Below are positions 30,946 through 42,406 of a DNA stretch of 64,000 nucleotides, one piece after another (positions within the stretch are counted from its first letter, which is position 1; each line of letters starts with the position of its first letter). A program made the position numbers and the translations under genes. The notes under the pieces are model-generated. The model ran no database searches. It saw only the letters and a program-made list of their open reading frames with translations, and was not told where the DNA came from. The stretch covers positions 310,001-374,000 of the forward strand of contig JAMXDE010000022.1 of assembly GCA_026770025.1 (NCBI GenBank), given 5' to 3'. This DNA comes from Craspedostauros australis (taxonomy: Eukaryota; Bacillariophyta; Bacillariophyceae; Mastogloiales; Achnanthaceae).

Positions 30946-33900
30946 TTACTTTATGGGTGGCACGGTCGCCGAATTCATCCCCTCATCGAGCGCCGATGTC
31001 TTCTCGATGTTGTCCATCGTCAGTTCCTCCACCTTCACCAACGCCGATCGCGCGATGGCCTTGGCGTTGTGCAGCTCGGCCTCCGTCTTCTGCAGTGCGG
31101 CCTTCATGCGGTGGTACTCCGCGTTGCGAGCCTGATCCTGCTGCTCGCGCTTCTTCAGAGCGTGGATCAACGAATGATTCTCGGTGTTGGCGTCCTGCAA
31201 CTTGTTCTGCGTCACTTCGTACCGGCTGTTCAGCTCGATGAACTTCTGCCGCAGCTTGTCTCCGCTGTCCCTGCTGGCGCCCACCTCGCTGGACCTCGTC
31301 GCCAGATCCTCGATCTTGTCGTGCAGCTGCGAATTCTCCAGCTCCAGCTGCCGTATCGTCTCCTCCATCTCGTCCTTCATGCGTTGGAACTCGAACGTGG
31401 GATCGTGCGTGCCGCCGAACGTCGATCGCGAATGATCGTCGCCGTGGTCGTGCCCGTTCGATTGCATGCGCCGAAACTTCTTGCGCATCGTCCGCAGCTC
31501 CTTCGATATCATCAGCTTCTCGCGTTCGGCCTCCTCCAGATGCATCTGAAGCGGCTTCAGCAACCCCAACGCCTCCTTCAGGCTCTTGTTCAGGACCTTC
31601 TCGGACTGCTCCTTCTTCGTCAGCTGCGTGCGCGACAATCGCAGCTGCGACTCCAGTTCCTCAACCTGCGCGCCATCCGATCGCGACTGCAGCATCGTGC
31701 GCAAGGAATCGATCTCGCGTTCGCGCTCCTCAAGCCGGTTCTCGTACTGCTCGCTCATCGACGACTCATTCAGCTGGCCTTGCAATTCCCGGTTCTTGCT
31801 GGCCATGTCCTCATTCTGCTGATGCATCGACGAGAACCGATTTTGCGCATCGCGCAGCATCTGCTGCAAATTGGTCTCCGTCTCGCGCTTGCGCCGCAGC
31901 TCCTCCCGCGCACGTTGCAGCTTCGATATGGGTTCGCTAGCACTGACGCTACGATTGTTGGCGGACGGACTGGCTGCCAAGAGCTTCTCGCGCGCCTGCG
32001 CCAACTGCTGGCTCTCGTCGAGCTGCTGCTGCAGGGACTGTATCTGCTCATCCATCTCGGCCAGCTGCAGATCGCGCCGCCGCCGTTCCAGACTTTCGCC
32101 ATGCTGCTTCTGCTGCAGCGCCTTGATCTCTTCCTCCATCGCCTTCTTGTCGACTTCCGCCTTGCCGACGGCGTCCTGCAACGGCTTCAGCAGCGCCACG
32201 GCCTCCTTCAGGGACTCGCGCAGCTCCCCGCTCGATTCCTCGCGACTCTTCAGCTCCCGCTTGTACATTTCGAGCTGATCCGGCGCCAGCACCGTCTCGA
32301 TCGTGGTCTGCAATTCCTGCGCCAGCTCCTTGGGATCCGTCGGCATGGCATCATGCCGTTGCACGTTGGAATGCTCGTCCGTGATCCACTGCAACAACCC
32401 CTGCATGGTCTGCACGGCTTCCGTCGGCTTCTTGCCATCGTGCTGCAGCTCGGCATCGACAGCCTCGAGCTCCTTCAGTGCTTCGTCGAGACAGTTCTGC
32501 AACTCCGATCGCTCATGTTCCAACGACGATATCTTCTGCAGCAACTCATCACGGTCGTTGTTGGATTGCGTTTTGGAGGCGGCCGTCGTGGCCAATCGCG
32601 TGCGGGCCTGCCGCAGCTGCGCCTGCAGATCCGCGAGCTGGTCGTTCCAACCCACCTCGGCCTCCTTCCACTGCGCGCGGCATGCCTCGAGGTCCTCCTT
32701 GAGCTGGTTGCACTCCTGGTGCAGCTGCGCGATCTGGCGGTCCTGGTCTTGCACGCGCAGTTCCCACGTGTACTGCTCGGCCTCGAGGGTGTCCTCCAGC
32801 TCCTTGCGGATCATGTCGGCCGTGAGTATCTGCGCGTGCGCGCGATCCAGCTGGACCTGCAGTTCCCCGACCTTGGCATTGTTGGCCTGCGACTCCTCGA
32901 TCTGCAGCTGCGATCTGAGGGATTGCACTGTATTCTCTAGTTCCTGGACCTTGGTGGAGTTGGATTGGTGCGACGTGGCACGTTGCTGCGCCAGCTGCTT
33001 GTTGATCTGATCGTGCTTCTGCTTGAAGTCATGGCGCTCGTCCTGCGCCTGTTCCAGCTGACGCTTCATATTGCGAACGCTGGACCGCAACTCCAGGATG
33101 ACGGCGTCGGACTTGGCCAGCGCCGCCTTGGCTGTGCTGTCCTTGGCCTGCGCATCATCCAACGCGGACCTTAATCTGGAGATGGTGGCTTCCGATCCGT
33201 CCCTCCTCATGGCGAGCGCATCCGATGCGGATAGACCCACGGGCGTGGACGGAGTCGTTGGTGTGGACGTTCGCGTTGAGGCAGCCGGTGATCTCGTGTT
33301 CGTGGATGGGCGAGGAGATGGTGTCCTCGTCGTTCTCGCCCTCGCATTCATCGTCGCACTGGGAGGTGTGGCTGTGGTTTCATTTGTAGTTGTATTTGTA
33401 TGTGTATTTGTATTTCGATTGGCAGAGTTAGCGCGGCTTCTGGTCGTTGGCAGCACAACTACCCTAGACGCATTGTTGGAAGCATTGTTGGAAGGGTTGT
33501 TTGTGTTCGGCGCTGCATTTCCTTTTGGCGTCATGGAACGTTGGTTCTGTGCTCTGTTCTGGTTGGAGTTGCCATTGCCATTGGAGTTGCCATTGTTGCC
33601 TGCGCTGTTTCTGTGCTTGTTGAAGAAGTAGTTCCCTCTGACATTCCCTCTGTTGTTGCTGTTGCCGTTCGCGGTGTCTGATTGCGTCGACGGAGATGCC
33701 GCTGCAGCTGCTCCAGGTGATGGCGATGGACTCCGTTGCGAACCCGGCCTCCCACCTGCATTGTTCATGTTCGTATGCCTGCCATTGCCATTCCTCGCCC
33801 TCTGATAGGGATAGTTGATGCCGCTGCTATAGTTGGTGTTGGTGGTCCTGCTGGCTCCGCTGACGGGAGTCACAGGCGACGACGATTGCGTGGGCGTCAC

Positions 33901-34119
33901 AGCCGTGGACGATGCGGCCGTGCTGACCGTCCCCGTCGACGCGTTTGTGTTCGAGAACTTGTTGTTGAGCGCTTGTCTATTGTTGCTGCGCTGCGCGGTC
34001 GTTCCGAAGGAGCTGTTGCCGTTGCGCTTGGGAGATGACATCGGCGTCCCCACCACCACCTTTCTGTTGGCCGGCGATGGGATGCGCGATGCGTACGAGT
34101 ACTGCGCATAGTCCTTCAT
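30946..34119 (-). CDS. Long coiled-coil protein of unknown function
   Basis: 1057 residues, single exon. Residues 1 to ~300 are disordered and rich in Asn/Ser/Thr/Pro with scattered Arg. From ~310 to the end the protein is almost continuously coiled coil: heptad-like Leu, Gln and Glu (for example LQSLRSQLQIEESQANNAKV, QLHQECNQLKEDLEACRAQW). Two segments share the motif LKEA-x-x-LLKPLQ followed by AE-x-x-K (codons near 32180-32220 and 31540-31590), suggesting an internal duplication. No motor, kinase or membrane segment is visible. Such proteins often act in centrosome/basal body, Golgi tethering or kinetochore structures, but nothing in this sequence picks among them. Start MKDYAQYSYASRIPSPAN at 34119. 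Confidence 0.75.
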   Translation of the reverse strand: MKDYAQYSYASRIPSPANRKVVVGTPMSSPKRNGNSSFGTTAQRSNNRQALNNKFSNTNASTGTVSTAASSTAVTPTQSSSPVTPVSGASRTTNTNYSSGINYPYQRARNGNGRHTNMNNAGGRPGSQRSPSPSPGAAAAASPSTQSDTANGNSNNRGNVRGNYFFNKHRNSAGNNGNSNGNGNSNQNRAQNQRSMTPKGNAAPNTNNPSNNASNNASRVVVLPTTRSRANSANRNTNTHTNTTTNETTATPPSATMNARARTTRTPSPRPSTNTRSPAASTRTSTPTTPSTPVGLSASDALAMRRDGSEATISRLRSALDDAQAKDSTAKAALAKSDAVILELRSSVRNMKRQLEQAQDERHDFKQKHDQINKQLAQQRATSHQSNSTKVQELENTVQSLRSQLQIEESQANNAKVGELQVQLDRAHAQILTADMIRKELEDTLEAEQYTWELRVQDQDRQIAQLHQECNQLKEDLEACRAQWKEAEVGWNDQLADLQAQLRQARTRLATTAASKTQSNNDRDELLQKISSLEHERSELQNCLDEALKELEAVDAELQHDGKKPTEAVQTMQGLLQWITDEHSNVQRHDAMPTDPKELAQELQTTIETVLAPDQLEMYKRELKSREESSGELRESLKEAVALLKPLQDAVGKAEVDKKAMEEEIKALQQKQHGESLERRRRDLQLAEMDEQIQSLQQQLDESQQLAQAREKLLAASPSANNRSVSASEPISKLQRAREELRRKRETETNLQQMLRDAQNRFSSMHQQNEDMASKNRELQGQLNESSMSEQYENRLEEREREIDSLRTMLQSRSDGAQVEELESQLRLSRTQLTKKEQSEKVLNKSLKEALGLLKPLQMHLEEAEREKLMISKELRTMRKKFRRMQSNGHDHGDDHSRSTFGGTHDPTFEFQRMKDEMEETIRQLELENSQLHDKIEDLATRSSEVGASRDSGDKLRQKFIELNSRYEVTQNKLQDANTENHSLIHALKKREQQDQARNAEYHRMKAALQKTEAELHNAKAIARSALVKVEELTMDNIEKTSALDEGMNSATVPPIK

Positions 34120-34147
34120 GTTGGCGTTGCCACTTGTGCTTGCACGA

Positions 34148-34227
34148 GTATAGTATGGTATTGTATGGTGTAGTATGGTGTAGTATGGTATAGTATGGTG
34201 TAGTATGGTGTAGTATGGTGTAGTATA
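34148..34227. repeat. Decamer tandem repeat (TAGTATGGTG)n
   Basis: About eight imperfect tandem copies of TAGTATGGTG/TAGTATGGTA directly upstream of the coiled-coil gene start. Confidence 0.9.
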
Positions 34228-35069
34228 CGATCTGGTGGCTCGATGCTTTCAATGAGCACTTGATTGTGATTGCTGCAGGTTTCACCAATCGATCGATCTC
34301 CAATCAGCTTCCAAAGCGGTATTGCTCTCTGCGTTGTTGGGTGTTGGACGCTGGATGCTCGACAGCTCTTCTTCCTCAATGGGATGCAGTCAGTTGCGCT
34401 CCTGCTCGCAGACACAGGACCAATCGATGAGGAGACTCCAGCCGATTGAAGCGCGCGGGTTGGAGTACACGCAGATCGTGGAATACCAATGGCTCAATTA
34501 GCACTCTTCGATGTAAGAGCAGTGGGAGTGGAAGTGGGAGTTGGTTGATGCTACTGCCACCTTCCTTGGTGCTTGATGGTGGGAGTGTTGCTAATGCAGG
34601 CAGCGTCGGTAGCAATGTTGCATGGTCATGTATAGTCGGTGATACTCACAGAGGAGCTTGGCACTCCTTTCGATCTGGGCTCTCTCTCTCTCCTTTCTTT
34701 GTTGCTTCCTCGTCTTGTTGCGCGCCAACACGAACAACATTCCGAGCCACGCTGTCGGTGCGCTTTCTTCACGCAGAAAACAACTTCCGCCAACACACTC
34801 CTCGCGATCGCCATCTCTCCACACCAACGTCGACAAGTCACGTTGTTTGCTCGTGTTTGTGTTGCCAACACGAAATATACGATAACGGTTGGACGTTAAC
34901 GATTCTGGTACACTTCCTACACAACGGCGGATACTGGAACCCAACATCGTTTAACGACATCGCGCAACACTGCTTGTTTGAAATGTTTGTGTGACAACCA
35001 ATCGTCCAATGAGAATCGTGGCCCAACACGATAGGCTACGAGAAGGAACGCAGGGGCACTTGCTTCGTT

Positions 35070-35350
35070 ATCGAGTGGAATCCAATCGTGTTTCACAATG
35101 GCGCCAATTCGTCGATTCCGACGAACTTCTTGCGACATCGTCCAACAGTCGCCATCGTTGTCATCAACAGAGAGGTTCGGAGGTTGGTGACCAACGCAAC
35201 GGCACAACACGACATAACATGGCCATGAGATGAACGCGATGAAGGAGACGACGATGATAGGCAACGATGGATGGAGCAGTTCTTGTCATCAACATAGCCT
35301 TCCTTGAGCGAGGGTGCGAATACTGAAGGCGCATTGAGCCGTCTGTGATA
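35070..35350 (+). repeat. Diverged fragment of the array unit
   Basis: This segment aligns by eye with 40095-40390 (and its copies near 50017 and 59900). Shared blocks include GTGGATTCCAATCGTGTTTCAC versus GTGGAATCCAATCGTGTTTCAC, GACCAACGCAACGGCACAACAC and GCATTGAGCCGTCTGTGAT. It is clearly more divergent than the units are from each other, so it reflects an older duplication. Confidence 0.8.
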
Positions 35351-35359
35351 GCCGCGTCA

Positions 35360-35854
35360 CCCACGCCGTTTAACACCCAGCCTATTTTGCTGTATCGAAA
35401 TCAGATGATGAGACAGTTATCTCCGACCAACCGCATCGACGATGGACCACCCTGGTCTCTCCTTTCATCCTTGACAATGATCCAACGGTGGCAGAAACAC
35501 TCACGTCACGAGTGTCCCGAAATCAAGAGGAGTTGGGGTTTTGTTGTGATCCTCTCACCATCAGGTTTTGATGCAAAGGAATCAAACACAACCATGCGTG
35601 GTTCGTACGAATGCGAACGGAAAGAGGAGTGTACCACAACTGAAACAAGCATGGAGGACGTAATCATAGACACACTGTTTTCAATCGTCAACCCATAATC
35701 TGCACAAACGGCAGACCCAGGCTCGAGCAACGACAACAAGTGAGCCCATCACTCGCCCATCAAACACTGCCATCGCCACCATCATCGCAATCACCACCAC
35801 CAAACAACAACTCCAGACAAACATACCTGCCATACAAGTAAGCCATCCTGCAAG
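35360..35854 (+). promoter_or_regulatory. Upstream region unique to NTPase copy 1
   Basis: Sequence before copy 1 is unrelated to the 2.2 kb preceding copies 2 and 3. Homology between the copies begins abruptly within codons 8-10 of the gene. Copy 1 is therefore probably under different transcriptional control. Confidence 0.6.
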
Positions 35855-38800
35855 ATGTCATTCAGTGCAATCAGGGCCAGCGGAGCCTCTGAGAAAGTGC
35901 CACACACCGAGTTCTGGTTCCTGAAGACTAATGCCGAGAACGATAGGTTCAAGGATTTGCGGGAGAGGGTCCTGCAAAATTCCGGTCCTATGAAATTCAT
36001 GGCCTTTGCGAACGCGATGAAGTCTCTGTGTGATAAGGGTACTGAACTCGAGGATGCGCTCAACAAAGCACTCACGTTCGCGAAGAATCCTTCGGGTAAC
36101 AAAAGACGCCTCGATAAGCCTAAAGACGAGAATGCGTGGATGTTGCAGATATTGGAGGCGATCTACCGTGCCATCAAGCTTGATCCACTCTTCAACGACT
36201 CCGAATTCTGGGACAGAGACTTGAGTCAAGACGGGTTGCAAACAATGATAACTTTGGCGATCAAATCAAGCGATGACACCAGCGCAACAGATGAAAAGAC
36301 CATCGACGACATCGACGACATCGAAGAGGCCAGGACGAACGCAATCAAAGTCATGACGAACCCCCCTGATGAGGGGGCCGCCAGGGCGTTATGGAACAAG
36401 GCAATTGTATGTGTGGTCGACATGAAGTCCTCCAATCCACTGCACCGATGGCTCACCGACCCCCATAATGTGGCGCTCGCTTGCGAGCTAAGCTCGGCTT
36501 CCGAGATAAACGACGCCGTGCTCGAGGCGCCGCTCCCGGTCATAAGAACCAAATTGAATCAAGTTTATGCCAGTCGCTTCAAGGACCGTCTTCGTCGCTT
36601 ATTCTGCGATTCATGCAACGACAAGCAGAAGGACCCGTCATTCTACATCGGCCATCTGGCTTTTCGACACAAGGGCAACACCACCAACGCCCTCGGGACA
36701 GCCTATGTTCCAGATGATCAGAACGAAGCTGGAAGCGGCGATCTGGTTCTTGTGTACTACTCGGGCAGCGGCAAAGGCAAGACGGTGGATATCGCAGCAA
36801 GCTCTGTGACCAGGAAGGCTGCTCTCACGATGGTACTGAAGATCGATGACGACATTTCGGACGGAATGGAGGAAGCCAAGAACCAAGCGCCGGATGCAAC
36901 CGATACGGTCGAGCAAAGGGCGACAGCGATTCGGGAGAGATCGTCGTATAATGTGCTCCAGGAGGCCATGGTGGAAACGGCCACACGATCGAAGGCAGCA
37001 ATTGACAAAGTTGTCGGCTTCATCGAGAAGATGAACGAATACCATCGAGCAAAAAACCCGGGTGTTGAGGTCACCGAAGCAAAAAAGAAGGTGATCAGAG
37101 TGGTCGTGGCCATCGATGAGGCATCCTTCCTCAAGAATATATCCCGATCCATTATTCGTCAGCACACAGACTTTGGAGAGCGCCTGGGGAAATTCTTCAT
37201 GAACCGGTGTACGGGTGACGACGCAAGGCAGGATTCCAACGACCTATTCCGAGTCCACGTCGTCTTCTCCATCGCAGGGACGGGTGTGTACGGGATTGCT
37301 GTTGGATCTCAGCATGGCAACTACCTGCCCGTCAAGACCATCGCAGACCATCCGGATCACAGAAAGAATGTCTACAACGTCCTGCGGAACGAATACAGCT
37401 GCCATGAGAAGAAAGATGTCAAAGCACGTTCACTCCCTGACTTCGCTGAATTCAACGACTTCCCTTTTCTTCGTGCCATAGTCCACAACAATTCGAGGAT
37501 GACATCGATCTTGTTGAACGAGATGAACGCCACCCAGTTCTCTCCCAGGCATCCACATGAGGAGGCCAGACTCTTGATCCGGATCTTTGATACCTTCATC
37601 GAAAGCAATGGGATGCGAATGCTTCGGAATTCCCCATCCGAAATGATGCTGACAGGAGCAAGGGCGATCGCTGTCTTCCTCTACCAAACAGAGTTCCATC
37701 CCGAAAAGCTCAAAGAGGAAGTCGCAGCAAGCAAGTTTGCAGATATGGACTATGGCCTGGAATTCGAAGAGGTCATGACTGATCCCAAGTTTACGGAAGA
37801 CGAGGGAACCGACGAGAGAAAGAAGCTCAGCAAGAAAACGATGATGTGGCTACTCGTCGCGAAGTTTGGTCTGGTGACACCAACTATCGACAAAGAGGTT
37901 ACCAAAGCAGGACACAACGCAGTCTTGACCCATGCAATCCCCAAGCCATTCGAAGTCGACGAGGCAATGCTGCTCTTGTCACTTTACATGGTGTCAGGGC
38001 GCGAGGCTGCAATGTCGATTGAAGCCTTCACGGGGACCACACCCTTCGCCTTTGAGATGATGTCAACTCAGCTGATCAACTGCGTCATTGCTGCTGCCAT
38101 GACAGTCAAACTTGAGGAACGACTTGATCTCAACCTTCAACACATCCTGAAGACACACCTGAAGATGTACGCCAACAGCTTGGGCAAGACAACGGAGGAC
38201 TACCCCGAAGGCACACCTCTGCTTGTCAATGAAAGAATCCAAGAGGTATGGAAGAAACTTGCCAACTTCGTGCCAATTTCGTACAGCACCCCTCAAGCTC
38301 TCCAAGGTTCCTACTACCACAAGGGCAACTTCAACTTGAAAGTAGAGGATCCAGCAACAAAGGAGACGGGAGTTATCATCAAGAAGCTGAAGCTGACGCC
38401 GAAAGACGAGGTGGATAGCCAACTACAACCGACCACACGTGAGAATGGTCGGGATCTTCTCCGGCTTACGCAGAAGACAGCCTTCTTGAAGATCGACAAC
38501 GATCTATCGAACAACATGCGCAAGGTGTTGAGGGAGGTGGAAAAAGATCGTGAACGTGTCAAAGCAGCAAAGACTTTCGAGCTGCCTGGGCCGGACAATC
38601 GAATCGCAAAGCAGTTCTTTCCGCCAATCACAACCCTTCCGACTCGGACCAGCAACCTTGCCGACGGATACGTGTCTTGTGTTGGTGTCCAAATAACACA
38701 AGAGGAACAAGATGGGAAGCAGATCTTACGGGTCAAAGACCTCGATATGTTCACCATTTGCAACCAATCCAAAGACTATTTCCGAGCGGTGTCGTGCACG

Positions 38801-39250
38801 AAACTTGAATTGAACATGAACAATGTGCACAACGAAATCCTGGACGAAGAGCTTGGGCAGCATCGCTTTTACTGTGTTTCGAGCCGATCCACCAGCTTCC
38901 CGAAAGCACCTCGGCACAAAAAGGCGCGTATCCCTTTCGGATCGTTTCCTGTGGATAAGGTACCTCTTCTTCGGGGGCCCATAAAGAGATTGGAAAGCCT
39001 CCGCAGCGGCGGAGCGATGACACACAAACATGGAAAGACTTGCGTGAAGGTTTTGTCTGGTGAACCAAATGCAGCTGTTGACGTGGCCGAGCAGCTGAAC
39101 CAATCCTCAGGCGATGGTGAAGGCGCGGATGGTGAAAACACGGATGGTGAAAGCACGGATGATGATGCAACCATGGTTGGTGAAAGCACGGATGATGATG
39201 AAAGCATGGACGATGATTCCGACTTGCCAGACCTGGGGGAAACCAGCTGA
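35855..39250 (+). CDS. P-loop NTPase-like protein, Crinkler/RHS-like, copy 1
   Basis: 1131 residues, single exon, no signal peptide. A Walker A-like loop SGSGKGKT is at 303-310, preceded by the beta strand DLVLVYY. A Walker B strand VVVAIDEA has Asp421-Glu422. The motif IAGTGVYGIAVGS (Ala474-Gly477) lies ~50 residues later. This order (P-loop, hhhhDE, A-G-T-G) is what I recall for the NTPase module of eukaryotic Crinkler and trypanosome RHS proteins, linked in the literature to transposon-derived nuclease effectors; the assignment is inference from motifs. The N-terminal ~300 and C-terminal ~600 residues match nothing I know. The C-terminus is acidic and repetitive (DGESTDDD). Copy 1 differs from the others by its first nine residues (MSFSAIRAS), its promoter, a shorter tail and about 17 substitutions after residue ~435. 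Confidence 0.8.
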   Translation: MSFSAIRASGASEKVPHTEFWFLKTNAENDRFKDLRERVLQNSGPMKFMAFANAMKSLCDKGTELEDALNKALTFAKNPSGNKRRLDKPKDENAWMLQILEAIYRAIKLDPLFNDSEFWDRDLSQDGLQTMITLAIKSSDDTSATDEKTIDDIDDIEEARTNAIKVMTNPPDEGAARALWNKAIVCVVDMKSSNPLHRWLTDPHNVALACELSSASEINDAVLEAPLPVIRTKLNQVYASRFKDRLRRLFCDSCNDKQKDPSFYIGHLAFRHKGNTTNALGTAYVPDDQNEAGSGDLVLVYYSGSGKGKTVDIAASSVTRKAALTMVLKIDDDISDGMEEAKNQAPDATDTVEQRATAIRERSSYNVLQEAMVETATRSKAAIDKVVGFIEKMNEYHRAKNPGVEVTEAKKKVIRVVVAIDEASFLKNISRSIIRQHTDFGERLGKFFMNRCTGDDARQDSNDLFRVHVVFSIAGTGVYGIAVGSQHGNYLPVKTIADHPDHRKNVYNVLRNEYSCHEKKDVKARSLPDFAEFNDFPFLRAIVHNNSRMTSILLNEMNATQFSPRHPHEEARLLIRIFDTFIESNGMRMLRNSPSEMMLTGARAIAVFLYQTEFHPEKLKEEVAASKFADMDYGLEFEEVMTDPKFTEDEGTDERKKLSKKTMMWLLVAKFGLVTPTIDKEVTKAGHNAVLTHAIPKPFEVDEAMLLLSLYMVSGREAAMSIEAFTGTTPFAFEMMSTQLINCVIAAAMTVKLEERLDLNLQHILKTHLKMYANSLGKTTEDYPEGTPLLVNERIQEVWKKLANFVPISYSTPQALQGSYYHKGNFNLKVEDPATKETGVIIKKLKLTPKDEVDSQLQPTTRENGRDLLRLTQKTAFLKIDNDLSNNMRKVLREVEKDRERVKAAKTFELPGPDNRIAKQFFPPITTLPTRTSNLADGYVSCVGVQITQEEQDGKQILRVKDLDMFTICNQSKDYFRAVSCTKLELNMNNVHNEILDEELGQHRFYCVSSRSTSFPKAPRHKKARIPFGSFPVDKVPLLRGPIKRLESLRSGGAMTHKHGKTCVKVLSGEPNAAVDVAEQLNQSSGDGEGADGENTDGESTDDDATMVGESTDDDESMDDDSDLPDLGETS
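39113..39222 (+). repeat. Coding minisatellite, acidic C-terminal tail of NTPase copy 1
   Basis: Imperfect tandem GATGGTGAAA-NCACG and GATGATGATGAAAGCA units encode DGENTDGEST-type and DDDESMDDD-type residues. Copies 2 and 3 carry an expanded version (48930-49140 and 58816-59026) adding 35 residues, including two ASMFGG units. Confidence 0.85.
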
Positions 39251-40401
39251 TTCCCCAGAAGCTGGAAAGACAGCACCGAGACTCCCACCGCCCCAATTCC
39301 ACCAATTCACTCGCGCTGGTGTTGGTTTTGGTGGCTCATACGGTCTACAGTCGGGAAACCAACAATCCTATGGCTTTCGCATCATGAAAGCGCATGCCGC
39401 TTCTTCTTTTGTGGCCTGCCGTTCTCAAGTTCAGCGATGTTGGTCAATGCCAAACGCCAAACGACGACAGTGGTCACAGTATATCACAGCATATCACAAC
39501 ATATCACCTCGCACAAATGAAAGTCCAAATAACTATTATATGTACAATAAGAGTAGAACCCGTTGAGATGAACCATGTCAGCGACCCTTGCTTCATAGCT
39601 TCTTCGTTCACGGCGCTGCGAAGTTTGCAGTGTGGTATGATGCGTGTCGATGATCGTTGAGGAGTGGAGTGATGCCAATGGCGCTGTTCTCGCCTTTGGA
39701 CTGTGCTGGAACGAGTGCCTCTCATGAAGGCAACTCGTTGCTCGCCGAGTGTGGACTAGTCGTAGTACGCCATCCAAGAGCAGCTGATGGAATCAACAGC
39801 AGCGAATGCGATGGCATGACTACGCCATGGCGAAGCGTTCGGCCACGTCGGGTTGGACATGGATTTGGACTCGAACTGCGTGCGGCTCTGTGTTGCACCC
39901 ACTGCGTTCGTTGGCCTCGCGCATGCTGCTTCCATCCATTTGCCATTCCATCCATTTGTCATCCCATCCTGTTCCGTTCCTCGACAGATCTGTTGCTTTG
40001 TGTGATGATGATGATGATGATGCCATCATCACGTTCCTTTTGTGTTTTGTTTGGTTTCTGAAAGATCATCGAAGATCGGTTCAGTCACGGGAGTGGATTC
40101 CAATCGTGTTTCACGATGGTGTCAATTCGTCGATTCTGACGAACTTGTTTCGACATCGTCCAACAAACACCATCGTCATTGTTGTCAATGGAGGAGAGGT
40201 CTGGAGGTTGGTGACCAACGCAACGGCACAACACAACACAGCATGGCATGGCATGGCCATGAGATGAACGAGATGAAGCGACATGATACGCAGCCATGAT
40301 GACACCCAACGATGGATGGAACAGTTATTGGCATCAACATGACCTTCCTTGCACGAGGATGCGGATACGGAAGGTGCATTGAGCCGTCTGTGATGGTTGC
40401 G
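39251..40401. other. Spacer between NTPase copy 1 and its broken paralogue
   Basis: 1.15 kb. Contains TATCACA-type direct repeats (39478-39507) and a short (ATG)n run (40002-40021). Short overlapping ORFs on both strands, none with a recognisable domain. The last ~310 bp are the segment also found, diverged, left of the array. Confidence 0.6.
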
Positions 40402-42050
<1,649 letters not shown>

Positions 42051-42266
42051 AGGATAGACTGTGCCTCGAAGCAAACGAATTGCACAGATGGCGTTTACAC
42101 AGACGGTGTTTGAAGACATCGGCAGAACACGTCAACGAAAAGTAATCAATGTTGATGTGAGTACAAGTGTGGAGAGACATGTCATGTGTAATAGGTATGC
42201 AAGTGTTGGAGGATGGTATCTGTTGCGAATGAGCCCTACCAGATAGAGAGTGATTTATACTATAGA

Positions 42267-42284
42267 ATATCATATCATATCATC
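42267..42284. repeat. ATATC pentamer cluster, 3' side of zinc-ribbon gene 1
   Basis: Short (ATATC)n run just past the zinc-ribbon gene's 3' end. Equivalent clusters occur in units 2 and 3 (about 52153 and 61396). Confidence 0.85.
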
Positions 42285-42406
42285 TTATGTAATGCAATAT
42301 AGTATTATGGTATTATACTCTACAATGCGTTGTCGATCCACATGTATTTGCATAATGACAGCAAAGTATCTGCGGTTGTCTCCTTGACGATCTGTTCTAA
42401 TCTGTT

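Larger units (their letters stand above)
34120..35854. other. Spacer between the ordinary gene segment and the tandem array
   Basis: 1.7 kb with the decamer repeat, the coiled-coil gene leader, a diverged fragment of the array unit (35070-35350) and, at 35360-35854, the promoter of the first array NTPase gene. No gene supported inside. Confidence 0.65.

Noticed and set aside
31069-32940. 623-codon plus-strand ORF opposite the coiled-coil gene
   Set aside because: Leu/Arg/Gln-rich mirror of the coiled coil; an antisense shadow.
34148-34227. TAGTATGGTG repeats as telomeric or CRISPR repeats
   Set aside because: Contiguous decamers with no unique spacers, short total length, and genes on both sides.
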